DNA from: Annona cherimola
Taxonomy: Eukaryota; Streptophyta; Magnoliopsida; Magnoliales; Annonaceae
Length of the DNA: 64,000 nucleotides
Assembly: GCA_030490835.1 (NCBI GenBank)
Contig: CM059977.1
Location: forward strand, 24,781,335-24,845,334
Direction: 5' to 3'
The notes beneath the pieces are model-generated. The model searched no databases, was not told where the DNA came from, and was given only the letters and a program-made list of their open reading frames with translations. Positions 47,601 to 58,117 of the stretch are shown here, piece after piece. Positions within the stretch are counted from its first letter, which is position 1. Each line of letters starts with the position of its first letter. The translations under genes and the position numbers were made by a program.

Positions 47601-47877
47601 GTCCGGCATCAAAGAACCCAACTTTCCCCTCAACCAAACACCTCCTAGCAGAAATTCCCCGCAAAACTCAAAACCCAAACAGAGTCAATCGAGTTCTCAC
47701 CTTCTCGCCTCTCTCGATGTACTTCACCGCAACAAGCTCTCTGGTTTGGCGGTTCCTCATCAGCCTGGCGACGCCGAAATTCCCCGACCCGATGTTGCGG
47801 ACGAGCTCGTAGCGATCGCTGTCGTGCATTATCGGCATGTCCATGGCCGGCCCCACCGTCAACGCCGATCGATCCAT
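41610..47877 (-). CDS. SnRK2.6-like: SnRK2 kinase, subclass III, OST1/SnRK2.6-like
   Basis: Nine exons: 47877-47701, 46616-46542, 46452-46351, 46249-46196, 46099-46007, 45034-44942, 43372-43268, 43187-43089 and 41900-41610. All introns are GT-AG and phase 0; the protein is 362 aa, the same length as Arabidopsis OST1. The glycine loop GSGNFG is at 30-35, the ATP lysine at K52, HRDLK at 140-144 and DFG at 162-164. The activation loop has serines 173 and 177, matching OST1 S171/S175. The C-terminal regulatory region has an SnRK2 box (MDEIMQII, from 307) and an Asp-rich ABA box ending EVIYAM. Known role: PP2C-inhibited kinase released by ABA receptors, phosphorylating ABF factors, SLAC1 and other targets in guard cells and seeds. 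No defects seen. Whether it is closer to 2.2/2.3 or 2.6 cannot be settled by eye. Confidence 0.95.
45373..45883. mobile_element. Foldback MITE in SnRK2 intron 5
   Basis: About 510 bp with inverted arms of about 145 bp. The left arm (GCACTCATACCTATGGTTTT, TTTATGCCTATGATTTGAAA, CAATCATGCCTATGACAACT) mirrors the right arm. The flanks repeat AATAACAATA (45363-45372 and 45884-45893), consistent with a 9-10-bp Mutator-type duplication, though the right flank is simple sequence. It lies wholly inside the intron, 5' of exon 6, and could form a long hairpin in the pre-mRNA. Confidence 0.72.
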
Positions 47878-48065
47878 AGCGACTGGACACCCCAGTCAAC
47901 TAACTCCAATTAAACTCTCCTTCCACCTCCAAAAATCGCTTCTTTAACGCGAGAGAGAGGAGAGATTGTCTCTCCGCTTACATGTCGATCGAGCAGTAGA
48001 CGAGAGAGGCCGAAGGGAGGAGAGACCGTGATGTGGACGATCGCGTGGCGAGATAAGGACCGTTG

Positions 48066-48068
<3 letters not shown>

Positions 48069-48112
<44 letters not shown>
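48069..48112. repeat. GA microsatellite in SnRK2 leader
   Basis: Twenty-two GA units (CT on the transcribed-sense minus strand), about 190-235 bp upstream of the SnRK2 ATG. A second shorter GA run is at about 48160-48178. CT-rich leaders are common in plant genes. Confidence 0.9.
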
Positions 48113-48116
<4 letters not shown>

Positions 48117-48303
48117 GGCGTTGGTCGCAGCGAAGGAGAAGCCCGTGAGACGCAGGTTGCAGAGAGAGAGAGAGAGATTGGAGGTGGCCGTGGGCGCGAG
48201 ACGGCGAGAGAGGCAGGGAAGATATTTTCTGGATCGCCGATACGTAGCTGATCGGCGGCCATCCGAGTCCTGCGCGCGCGTTGAGTTCTGCGCGCGCTTT
48301 CAT

Positions 48304-48310
48304 ACGTGGC
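48304..48310 (+). promoter_or_regulatory. Candidate ABRE upstream of SnRK2
   Basis: ACGTGGC, the core of ABA-responsive elements bound by bZIP factors, about 430 bp upstream of the SnRK2 start codon (palindrome-like core, orientation not critical). A single short match, so chance is possible. Confidence 0.35.
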
Positions 48311-48577
48311 AGCGAAGCACTTTATGATTTATGAATGGTCATTTGTTGCTATCGACTGCAAAACAGTCGAATTTCGGTTTCATCCTCTGCAAAACAGTCC
48401 AACTGCAATACGTACCTTTCCTTTCGCCACTGTTCATGAGATTATTACTGCTTTAGCGTCACGCCGTACGTCAAACGACCTCGCCTTCTTCATCCTCTGC
48501 TGTCGGAGGATTTGGTTCTTGCAAAATACACTAAGAGCTGAGGGGACTCAACCGGACTTCTCCAAAAGTTTTGATTG

Positions 48578-49215
48578 GTGAAAGGACTATATGGAGCAAC
48601 ACCGCAGGGCTGCCCCCTCATCCTCGGGGGCGCGATTCATCGACCACTTGTCCCCAGATGGACCAAACCACCGGATGAATCTCTCAAAATGAATGTTATT
48701 GCCCGTATTATTGATCGGACTTCTTCTATGGGCTTTGCGGCGGTTATCCGGGATTCCAGAGGCTTCTTTATTGCTGCCAAAGGTTGACGACAATGTGGCT
48801 TGATGGAACCTTTACTTTTGGAGGCACATACTTGTCTCTTAGGAGCAAGATGGGAACTGGAGCTCAACCTTGCAAAATTCTAAATCGAATCTGATTCTCT
48901 CCTTCTTATCAACTTTTTATCTACGGATGGGCCCATCTCCTCCCCTGCTGGCTTGGTGATCGATGAGATCAAGTCTATTCTCTTATCTTCAAATATCGTC
49001 ACCGTGCATCATGTTCTTAGGCAAGGGAATACTATAGCACATGCTCTGGCCGATTTTGTCTCTGTTTCTATTGTGGATCAACAAGTGTGGTGGGATACCC
49101 CCCCCACACCCATGTTATATACGAAAAAATCTATATAGATAATTTTTGGCAATGAATTGCTCAGATCATCCTATCTAATCTCCCTTCCAAATTATTAGAG
49201 AGCAAGGATAGTATG
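48578..49215 (+). pseudogene. LINE 3' fragment with RNase H domain
   Basis: The decayed C-terminus of an L1-type LINE polyprotein on plus. It contains GFAAVIRDSRG, then after an in-frame stop EAHTCLLGARWELELNLAKF, IESDSLLLINFL, and VLRQGNTIAHALADF, the plant LINE RNase H (RVT_3) pattern. Everything upstream is missing (5' truncation). It ends in T/A-rich sequence near 49220. It bounds the SnRK2 promoter at about 700 bp upstream of the ATG. Confidence 0.85.
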
Positions 49216-49219
49216 TTTT

Positions 49220-49974
49220 TTTTTCATCAAAAAAAGATTTAGTTTGACTTTGGTCTCTTCCTGATCACGACCATTCGGACAGGGCCCAAAATAAACATCG
49301 GAAGACGTAGTTGTTTGTTTCTTAATAGTTTTATCTGTCAAAACTAATAGCCCACCACAATGAGCGGTTGGATCTGCTGTTTTTTCGCTCCGTTTTTGTC
49401 GCTCATGGATGCGTGGTGGTTGGGGTATTTCACGCGCGCGACGATTAATGGTTGCTTTAGTATGTTGGAGGATTAATGGAAATGGAATGACGCCAATGCC
49501 CTTGGTTTTGGATAAATGATAATTGGCTGGATTTTTTGGTGGGTCCTCTTAGACCAGATATGATTTTTTTCGCTTCTTTGTTTACATTTTGCCTTTATTT
49601 TTACTTTTTGAAAATGATGTAGTGATTATGTCTTTTATCCTATTTCATCCCTTAATACTGGTTAAATTTGTTTTAAAGGTATAATGTAAAATACGTCTAA
49701 AATATTATCAGAACTTATAATTAGTATTTTTAATGATAAATGAAAAGAAAGAAAAATAGAGAAACTGGCGGGTAAGTACTTATCCGAAAACGCGCAGGCA
49801 ACCGTCCAAAAGATTTTTCTTGCGTCCTACTGTTCGCATGCTCGTTCTTTTTCTCGCGCGCGCTACGAGATTTGTCGCCGGAGGTGCATGGGGAGGGTGC
49901 CGTGGCGTCTCACGCTTGATTTTAACCGTTCATTCGACAATTCGAAAATTTGGACGATGTATTTTTCTAAAAAA
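49220..49974. other. Intergenic, nothing recognised
   Basis: Contains two CG-rich patches (ACGCGCGCGACG near 49431, CTCGCGCGCGCTACG near 49853) and a 64-codon frame without domains. No gene seen. Confidence 0.4.
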
Positions 49975-50432
49975 AAGGGTCAATTCCTTAGATGCCCACC
50001 AATTTTACTCTTAATTTCATTTATACCCGTAAATTTTTAAAAGTTTCTCTCATACCTATAAATTTTCATCATAATTTCACTTGTACCTACTCCCTTAAAG
50101 ATCAATTACAGAAATGGTTAACTTTTTGAAAAGTGACGAATGCGTTCATCCCTAATTATAATTTTATAACTAATTCATTATATATAATGAATTTTTAATA
50201 ATTCTATAACTATAAAATCATATATTATTTGAAAATAAAACTTTAACTTTAAGCAAAACAACCTTAAATTATATTAAAGTTGGGCATATTCGTCATTTTA
50301 CAAGGAAGCTAACGGTCCGTTTAATGGATCCCTGACGGCACAGGTGTGAGAGATATTTTTGAAAATTCATAAGTGTAAGTAGAATTAAATGCAAAATTCA
50401 TGGACATATATGAAATTTGCCTAAAAAAGATA
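49975..50432. mobile_element. Foldback MITE, long imperfect arms
   Basis: The left arm (TTTCATTTATACCCGTAAAT, AAAGTTTCTCTCATACCTAT) mirrors the right arm (read inward: TTTCATATATGTCCATGAAT, AAAATATCTCTCACACCTGT). Arms about 120 bp. Related in style to 1905-2396 and 45373-45883. Non-coding. Confidence 0.6.
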
Positions 50433-50529
50433 GACATTTTTGGACGATGAAGCCAGAAGAAAGAGATGGTCATGCGAGAGAGGAAATGGTTTGGAGTGAA
50501 AATATGATCTTGACTTGTGTCTTGCCTCA

Positions 50530-51245
50530 CCTCGTCCCTATTTTGCAGATAATCAGTGCAAGTATTTTGACCTAGTGGAGTGGGGCAAGTCAGAATTTTA
50601 GACCCGTGTTACACTTCTAAGGGCAAGGCAGGGCAGGTCGATATGTCCTGACCCATAAGATGTAAATTATGTTTTAAAAAATATATAGTTTACTTATGTA
50701 AATGTTATTTTGTTGAATAGATATATTTAACTTTATGACTTATTAGTATGAATATGATTTATATTAATATACGTTTAACTTTTTAACTTGTCTATATGGA
50801 TACATTTTTATTTCTTAATTGCATATATGTTGTTCACGTTATCTCATTCACATACTTATCAATTAAATAAAATATATAATCTATGTTGTTTATATCTTAC
50901 AAAAACGAATATTATTGTTTTGCAATTTAGCATTTTTAATTATAATTCAAAAGTTATATTAATATCTTTTTAAGGTAGATACACATATTTATTAAGGTCA
51001 AGTTGTAAATGAAATTATTAAAAAAAATTTACTAATGTTTTGTGTATGACAATTGTATTTTACTCACTAAATAATAAAATATTGAATTATTTAACTTTTA
51101 AATTTATTATAGATATGAATTTATATTAATATGTATATAAAATTTTAAACTTTGACATGCTTTTTTAACCCAACCCGTTGTCATGGTATCAAGCAGAAGT
51201 CAACCTGAAATTTGTTCTAACCTGCACTGATTTTCACCCCTTAGG
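50530..51245. mobile_element. Possible decayed hAT-like element
   Basis: The left part has GGCAAGGCAGGGCAGGTCG and TCCTGACCCATAAG. The right end reads inward TAAGGGGTGAAAATCAGTGC then CAGGTTGACTTC and CGGGTTGGGTT. This looks like the GACCCG-rich ends of 34491-35220 in a degraded state, with an AT-rich interior. Boundaries unclear. Confidence 0.35.
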
Positions 51246-51249
51246 AGTG

Positions 51250-51810
51250 GTACCTGCATAGCTCAAAAATGGCTGGTATAGCCAATTTGGCGGGGTATTC
51301 ATAACGATTAATTTTTCCGTTTTTCGTATACATGTACAGAGTATTACCGTCTTACTACATAACGTGCGTGGTAAGATGGCGGATATCCGAGAAAATTTCC
51401 GTGAAAAGGGTTGAAATAGATAACATAATGATGTGATATGAAAAGTATAATGAATAGAAATAAAAATGATAAAGATTAAATAGATAAATAGTTGTATGAA
51501 AAATGTGAAAAATAATTTTTTTATGGATATATTAAGTTGCATCCTTTTGCACCCTAATTGAGTCCATCATGATTTGATTAAATAGCGGACTAAATTTTAC
51601 TATTTTTGATATATGTATATTTTTTGAATTTCAAATACAAAAGTATTTTAGTTATTTTTAATAACCCTTAAAAATGCCTAAAAAACTCTTATGTTTGAAA
51701 TTTAAAAATATATATATAAATACATCTATGAAATGATAAAACTTAATTTATGGATAATATAAATCTAGCATAATAGTTTTATAAAAATTTAAAAATAGTA
51801 TTTCTGATTC
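51250..51810. mobile_element. Tourist-like fragment and shared-core foldback
   Basis: The interior motif set of the Tourist-like family is at about 51425-51520 (ATGATGTGATATGAAAAG, AAAGATTAAATAGATAAATA). Next, 51535-51810 is a mirrored AT-rich hairpin centred near 51670 (TAAATTTTACTATTTTTGA opposing TGATAAAACTTAATTTATG). Confidence 0.45.
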
Positions 51811-52635
51811 CTCCAAAATGTAAGATAACTATACGAAAAATGTTTTAAACAATGAAATATATAGAGGTGGTAATGTAAAAAAAGTAACTAAGTAATTAAA
51901 ACGTTAACTATATCAAAACGTGTATAAGAATTGGTAAAGAAATTTACTCAATGTGTTTGAATATAATATGAGTTATCATAATATATATAAATACCTATAA
52001 AAAAAGATTTGATAAATTTTTTTTATCCAATGTCATTTTGACACTTCGTATTGTTTATTGCACTAAAATATCAAGTTTTATTAAAATTAAACATTCGCAT
52101 AGGGCTGCATTTAAAGAGTGTAAAATGAACATAATTTAATTTTTTGATTTATATTAATTTCTAAGCTTTCAATACGAAATTAAAACTATTTAAAACACTC
52201 ATGTTTTTAATATAATGTCTCAATCATTTAAAATATTATTCTTTCATCAATAAATAATCATATAAAGTTCTATAAAATTATAAATCGTTTCTGAATGAAA
52301 TAATTATTTTTAGAATTTGTATATAATTATATATTCTAAGCAAATATAGCCTATCTAAGATTGCGATTAAGCTAACTTTTAATATCATGATAAAATAAAT
52401 AATGTTAAATCATTAAACCATTAAATTTTGATTTCGGGGTGAATAATGTAGTCTAATATGATGCAACATGGTGCACCCTAATATATCCTATAAAAAGTTT
52501 AACAATTTAAAAATACCATTAAAAAGATTCAAAGAAACACCCCTCAAATCTAATATCCCATGAGTATCTCTGTTTACTAGCTACCATTTTAAAATTCATT
52601 TCACCATTCAAAAGTTCTTAAAATGTGACTTAAGG
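51811..52635. other. AT-rich spacer
   Basis: AT-rich, no open frame or repeat that I can define. Confidence 0.4.
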
Positions 52636-52822
52636 TTGGATTATCCTAGTCAATGACAATAGGCTTTTCTGTGCTGTTTGTTGAGGGTTTGAATCTCACT
52701 CTTTGTTGTTGGGAAGAACTGAGTGTAGAGGTATTTACAAATTGTCTCCACAGTGATATTTGTGAATATGTTTGATTTGTAATATTAAATGTTATTATAT
52801 ACATAATAGCAAAAAAAAAAAA
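52636..52822 (+). mobile_element. SINE related to the 3.3-kb copy
   Basis: It has a tRNA-like head with a box B-like GGGTTTGAATCTCAC (52684-52698). The body segment GTAGAGGTATTTACAAATTG, CTCCACAGTGATATTTGTG and TTTGATTTGTAATATTAAAT parallels the tail half of the SINE at 3302-3539. It ends in a 12-bp A run (52811-52822). Box A is decayed and no target duplication was found. Confidence 0.55.
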
Positions 52823-53535
52823 CTATGAAAGACATGAATGGGGCATGCAAAATTATCATTTTGATATTGTGAAAAATACTTTAAATAGTTCTCTTTGATT
52901 GATGTAACAGATCTAGTTGCTTGAATTGAGGAATATATTTTATTTATTATTAATGTGCTAGATATTTTTATAAGAAATCGGCTGGGTAAGGTTGAAAAAG
53001 AGGGTGGCTTACCCCGGAAGAGCAGGGAACAAAATGACTTCCTTATCCCCCAAGCAGCCCTGTACGTTTTCACCTTTTTCTGCTGTGCAAGCCACATGAA
53101 ATGGGTATTGGGTACCATGCCCTGCCGCCACCGCCACCACCACCACCACCACCACTTTTCTTTCTGTCCCCAACATGATCTTTCTAGTCTATTGCTATAT
53201 ATGTGGGACCCACCATTTCGGATGGTCTGAATTTGATCTTGGCCCCAGCTTATTGGTTGAATGGATCTGGATTCAATTCTCCGTATATTTGGTTCCTTAA
53301 GCTTATTTTCTGGAAGCTACATGTTTGACTGCCCCTTTTTTTAATTGTTGCATTTACTTGCAATATCTAAGTGTTTTTTCTCTATTACAGCTCAATCATA
53401 CCTTAATAATCTTTCTATTTTTTTTTTCTCTCCTAATTGCAGCAAACTCTAAAAGTAGGAACAAACTGGGTTGGAACCTCACTTCCGGAACTTGGTATGA
53501 GATTTTATATTCCTTTGTATGTGTCTCACGGGTGG
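52823..53535. other. Intergenic, nothing recognised
   Basis: Contains a CCACCA microsatellite (about 53128-53155) that creates a poly-histidine frame, not a gene. Otherwise unremarkable. Confidence 0.4.
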
Positions 53536-53760
53536 TGAGGGCGTTTAAAGTTTGTCATCTCTGCACGTGGGAGTATTTACAAAATATCTCTCTATGATGA
53601 GAGTTGTAAATAAATTTAATATATAATATCATATGCCACAATTTATAATACTAATAAAAAATTAGGAGGAGGCAAACGCTCTCCGACACGGTTGGAACTT
53701 CAAACCTCTAATACACAAGCTGGAAGTGTGAACCATTTAGGTTATACTGCACCATTTTAA
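53536..53760. mobile_element. Two opposed SINE fragments
   Basis: The plus part (53565-53665) has GGGAGTATTTACAAAATATC, GAGAGTTGTAAATAAATTTA and AATACTAATAAAAAATT, matching the SINE tail at 3302-3539 and 52636. Adjoining it in reverse (53670-53755, minus) is a tRNA-like head with CCTAAATGGTTCA and GAGGTTTGAAGTTCC as box A/B relics. Confidence 0.45.
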
Positions 53761-54224
53761 AAGAAATGATAAAGACGAATTTGTCATTTTCAAAAAATGG
53801 TTTATATGAGTGTTATGTAGTGTGAGGGATCTAGTATTTGAAGCTAGGTAGAGATACTTGTCTTATTTACCCCTCACCTGAAATTGTCCTTTATGCTTTA
53901 ATCATACAAGGGATGATACAATAAAAAAATGTAATCATCTATATCTTTTTCACTTTTATAAATGTATGATTGTATATGAGTCTAAGATGTTTCTATATTT
54001 GGAATTAATCATTTAAAATATACTTTTAAAATTTAAACTATTTATCTTATTTAACGCATCTTGTTTAATTTTGCTATCCAAAAATCATTTTAATTGAAAA
54101 CTCATATCTCGTAAAACATTTTTTGAGAATAAATATATAACTATTAAGCTTTTGAAAAATTATATAACATATAAAAGTGTGCAATACATATAATTTTTGG
54201 AATCATAATTAAATTAGAGGAATG
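53761..54224. other. Intergenic, nothing recognised
   Basis: AT-rich spacer, no gene or repeat ends seen. Confidence 0.4.
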
Positions 54225-54490
54225 ATTCTAGTAGTCTAAGCTAAATAAATGTCTCGCTTAACTTACCTCAAAAAATCATTTACAATTTTTTTAGTTTTTT
54301 TCTTCGGACACTTATTTATTTAAATATATTTAATATATAAATTAAGTTTTACCATTTCTAGATATTTTTATATGTTAAATACACTTATATAAACAAGTTT
54401 ATGAAAAAAAAATGTTGCAAATGGATTTTTTGAAATAGACTAAATGAGACATTTGATTAACCCGAGTTAACAACATCATTTCTCATTAAA
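54225..54490. mobile_element. Foldback MITE of the shared-core family
   Basis: The left TCTAAGCTAAATAAATGTC and CTCAAAAAATCATTTAC mirror the right GCAAATGGATTTTTTGAAAT and GAGACATTTGATTAACCC. The centre has the ATATTTAATATATAAATTAAG core. Compact version (about 265 bp) of 8578-8935. Confidence 0.6.
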
Positions 54491-55350
54491 TTATAAATAA
54501 ATGTGATAATTAATTTAGATTTTAAAAAAAATAATGGTAAGCAAAAATTCTGCAACTAAACGTCGGCCCGAAGCTTTTGGGGTTGCGAACGGAGGCTAGC
54601 CCACCAGATGGCCGGCGAGGATCGTGGGCAAGGTCATCACCTACGCGGTACGTGCGTAGGCATTACATCATGAAAAAAAAAAGTTAAAAATTAAAATCAT
54701 CCTCTTGCGTTGCTAGCTTAGGGCATATGCGTCTTTTTCCGGTTCGTCCACAATCCACATGTCTCTTTCGACATTCTCGGCCGCGGAAATGTCACCGCGT
54801 TCAAGAAAAATGCAGGCAGCAGGCGTGATCGTTGCTTGCAAACTGCCAAAGTCCAAGATGATCTGGACCGTTCATCATGCAGGCCCTCCCACAAAATGCT
54901 GGCCGAAGAAGATCGGGCTACCCACTACGATTTGCAACTTGCAAGATTTCAGATTAATTGGAATATAATATTATTTCACGTATTTGCTGGATGCAGGCTT
55001 ATCATTGACTATTTCTTGCAGGGACCATTCCAAGGGATGTCGGTGATTGGCACGTGTTCAATTCATCTAACCCATATCTTTCGAATTTTTTTTTCTCACC
55101 CGATGCTTGACCCAGAAATTCGACCATCATTAAGTTAAATAATTAACATGTTGTCCACTTGCACAATCTCTTAGTGGGCAGAGTACGTAGTGTCAACGAT
55201 CTCGACTCTCACACAGCTCAGATATTTCTCAGGGCTCAGCACATGGATTGGAATTTTGGAACGTTGCTCAGTTATTAATTCCTTATGTATAACTTGGATG
55301 ATTACCACATGGGATTAATGCAAGTGGCAGACGACATATCCTCCGAGGCT
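54491..55350. other. Intergenic, nothing recognised
   Basis: Includes a higher-GC patch (54560-55060) with a 100-codon plus frame (54836-55138) of no recognisable family. No splice structure could be built. Confidence 0.35.
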
Positions 55351-55975
55351 AGTGACCCGAGTTCAAAATCCAATGTAAGAGTTTTATCTCCTTTTTAATA
55401 TTTGGTAGCATGCGATCTCCCCCTTAGCATTTACCGTTGATTTTTTATTGAAAATGGGGCTACATCCAATTGAGAAGTCATGACAACAAATATATAATTT
55501 AACTCTATATTTAGTTAAATGCAGCTAAATCTTTTACTATCAAAAAATTAGCTATATTAGGTAAAATCTTTTTAATATTAAAAATTAGTGACCTAAGTTG
55601 GAAATCTAGTGTGGAAGCTTTGTCTCCCTTTTAATATCCCTTTTAATATTCGAGAGGATACGATCTCTCCTTTAATATTTGCCATTGATTTCGTATAAAA
55701 AATGGGGCCATGTCTAACTGAGAAGGCACTACAACAGATGTATAATTTAACTCTATATTTAATTAAATGCAGCTAAATCTTATACTATAAAAAATTAGCT
55801 ATATTAAGTAAAATTTATTTAATATTAAGAATTAGTAACCCAAGTTTGAAATCTAGCATGAGAGTTTTGTCTCCCCTTTAATATCTTAGAGCATGTGATC
55901 TCTCCTTTAATATTTCCATTGATTTCTTATAAAAAATGAGATCATGTCTAACTCAGAAGTCACTCAAATATATTT
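55351..55975. repeat. About 240-bp tandem repeat, 2.6 copies
   Basis: Units start AGTGACCC at 55351, AGTGACCT at 55587 and AGTAACCC at 55834 (periods 236 and 247 bp). Each runs through GATCTC, CATTGATTT, ATGGGGC, TATAATTTAACTCTATATTT and AAATTAGCTATATTA. Each unit opens with a GTTCAAAATCC-like word resembling a decayed SINE box B. Confidence 0.85.
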
Positions 55976-57208
55976 TTCATAATAATTAAAAATATGTTAT
56001 TTCTTTATTCATTACTTCACATCGTCTTCATTCCAAAATCATGTCTTTAATTTCGATTTTCAGAGCATATTTGTTTAGGCGCATATGAAAAGAAGCATAC
56101 TAGAAATCACAAATTCGCCCTTTTAGGTGCTTCTAGGTTGATATGATGTTATAATTACTTAGTTTATGCTTATTATTTAAACTTCAATATTTTTATTATA
56201 AACCTCATTATACAGATATTATCATATATTTCGAATCTATTTTCTTCATTAAATCTCACTGGGAATTAAATTAATGGGAGCACGATTTGTCCAACATGTA
56301 TATTGGAATGTCGATGCAACTATCAAAGGTGCAAATGAAAAAAGAAAAAAAATCATGAGCATGAATTCCTAGATTATTATGGCAAATTCTCAATTACGAC
56401 TACATGCTCGATGCCCATGAAATTTTACATTAGATACGACATATGATGAATTTCTCATGCACAAGTCTATGTACTTCTTAACCATGCTGTTATCTTTTGG
56501 AGGGGAACATTAATTGTGATATATGCATGGTAGCATAATCAAGAAGAATACTGCAAAAAAAAAAAAAAAACTAGAAAATAAGATATCCAAATATACAAAA
56601 GCTTCAATTAAAATTCAATTATACAATGTGCAAATTGGAATTTTATGCTATATATATATTATTTAGTCACACCCTTAAATAAATATTATACTGTTTTCTA
56701 TGAATATAAGATAATTAAGTTTTTGTGTTTTCTTCCATAAAAAAAGTTTTTTGTGTTTTCTTGGAAATTAATATTCTCCATGCTGGCCACAGTAATTTGT
56801 CCAACACAAATGAACTCTCGTGCGGGCTCGGAAATTATTAATTTATTACTGATTATTCATGGTTCTGATTCTCTGAAAGATGGAATAAGGCTCAGTGCAC
56901 TGAATTTGTTATTCATCCACAAGAAATTTTGGTTGGATTCTGAAAGTTTTATGTCCTTTTCCAAGCATTATCGATCCATTCTTTTTTGGTTGTCTCTGTC
57001 TCCTATATTCCCACGCGATACCTTTAAAACTTTCATCAAAAATGAAAATTTAGGATCTATTACAAATTCAGATCCAGTCCAACAATTAAGTAACAAGAAC
57101 ATCTGGATGAATTTTCGTGGGGGAAAAAGCTAACTCATGTACTGATTGCAACTAAAGTTTTATTCCTATTTAACAGTAAAATTTTAATAACTACGTTAAA
57201 TATTATAT
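55976..57208. other. Intergenic with one unidentified frame
   Basis: AT-rich except for 56753-57133, a 126-codon plus frame (LLLIIHGSDSLKDGIRLSAL and similar) that reads like part of a protein but shows no known domain and no flanking exons. Possibly a decayed gene fragment. Confidence 0.3.
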
Positions 57209-57803
57209 TTAGCTACATTTGATATATAAAATGATCATATTTAACCAAATGACATAATTCAAAAGCAAAAAAGTGTTTGCAGTGAAGCCAACTGAGGCGT
57301 ATCCCATTTTAGTAGCAGTGCAGGGTAGAGTGCTGTTGGCTGAGGTGGTCGTGGAATCCAATTCTGCAACAGGAAGCTTCGTCCTAGTCTCCATGGTGGG
57401 AGTTGTGATCTCTTGTGTGGGCAGCCTTTGGTTTTCCTAGTTGATAATAATAAGAAAAATTATAAAAGACATTTGAGATTGATTTATAGTATGAAATGAG
57501 ATAAAGATGCAAATATTTTTGAGCTTGATAATTATAAGAGTTGAGACGAGACGAGATGTGATATCGTAGAATAAAGAAATAATCAATATATGTTATATGG
57601 GACTGTATAGCATTAATTTTGGGCCTGTGGAATCCCTTGTACATCTTGAACTTGAAGGCTGTCTTTTTGACAACGAACTTGAAGTCTTGAAAGCGGCAAT
57701 TTGTGTCTCTATCACGATAGGAATTGGTGTACGCCACCCAATCTGGAAATCTAATCATACAAACATCAACTGATGCCTCACTTTTAGGAAATCTGGCCCA
57801 CAA
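57209..57803 (-). other. Coding-like fragments, unidentified
   Basis: On minus, a 139-codon frame (57803-57384) begins with about 70 residues of protein-like sequence (KSEASVDVCMIRFPDWVAYT) and then turns AT-rich. A second frame (57394-57209) is Ser/Thr-rich. No family or exon structure could be assigned. Confidence 0.3.
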
Positions 57804-58117
57804 TTGAGGTTATCTCTTATCAATAACACGGCAAGTGCTCCACTCCAAAGGACATACAAATTTGTGGTTCAAGATCCTGATCACTGTGAAAATCTTGCTA
57901 TCTTTCTTCTCTCTTTTTTTTCCTGTTCCCACTTCAGTAACATCATTGATTTTTTTATTGTTATATTTATTGATTTTTACTCCTAATATTAGGAAACCAC
58001 ACTTTTAATACAAATGGGAGATGCAGGCTTCCCCTGATAATGGAAGATAAATGCTTTCTTTTCAATTTGAAACCAGTGCACCTAGCATAAGGGCTAAAGC
58101 GTCATCCAACTACATCC

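Noticed and set aside
48028..48327. Arg/Glu-rich frame on plus near the SnRK2 leader
   Set aside because: Translation of a GA microsatellite; low complexity only.
52955..53230. Frame with poly-histidine
   Set aside because: Produced by a CCACCA microsatellite; no domain and no conservation evidence.
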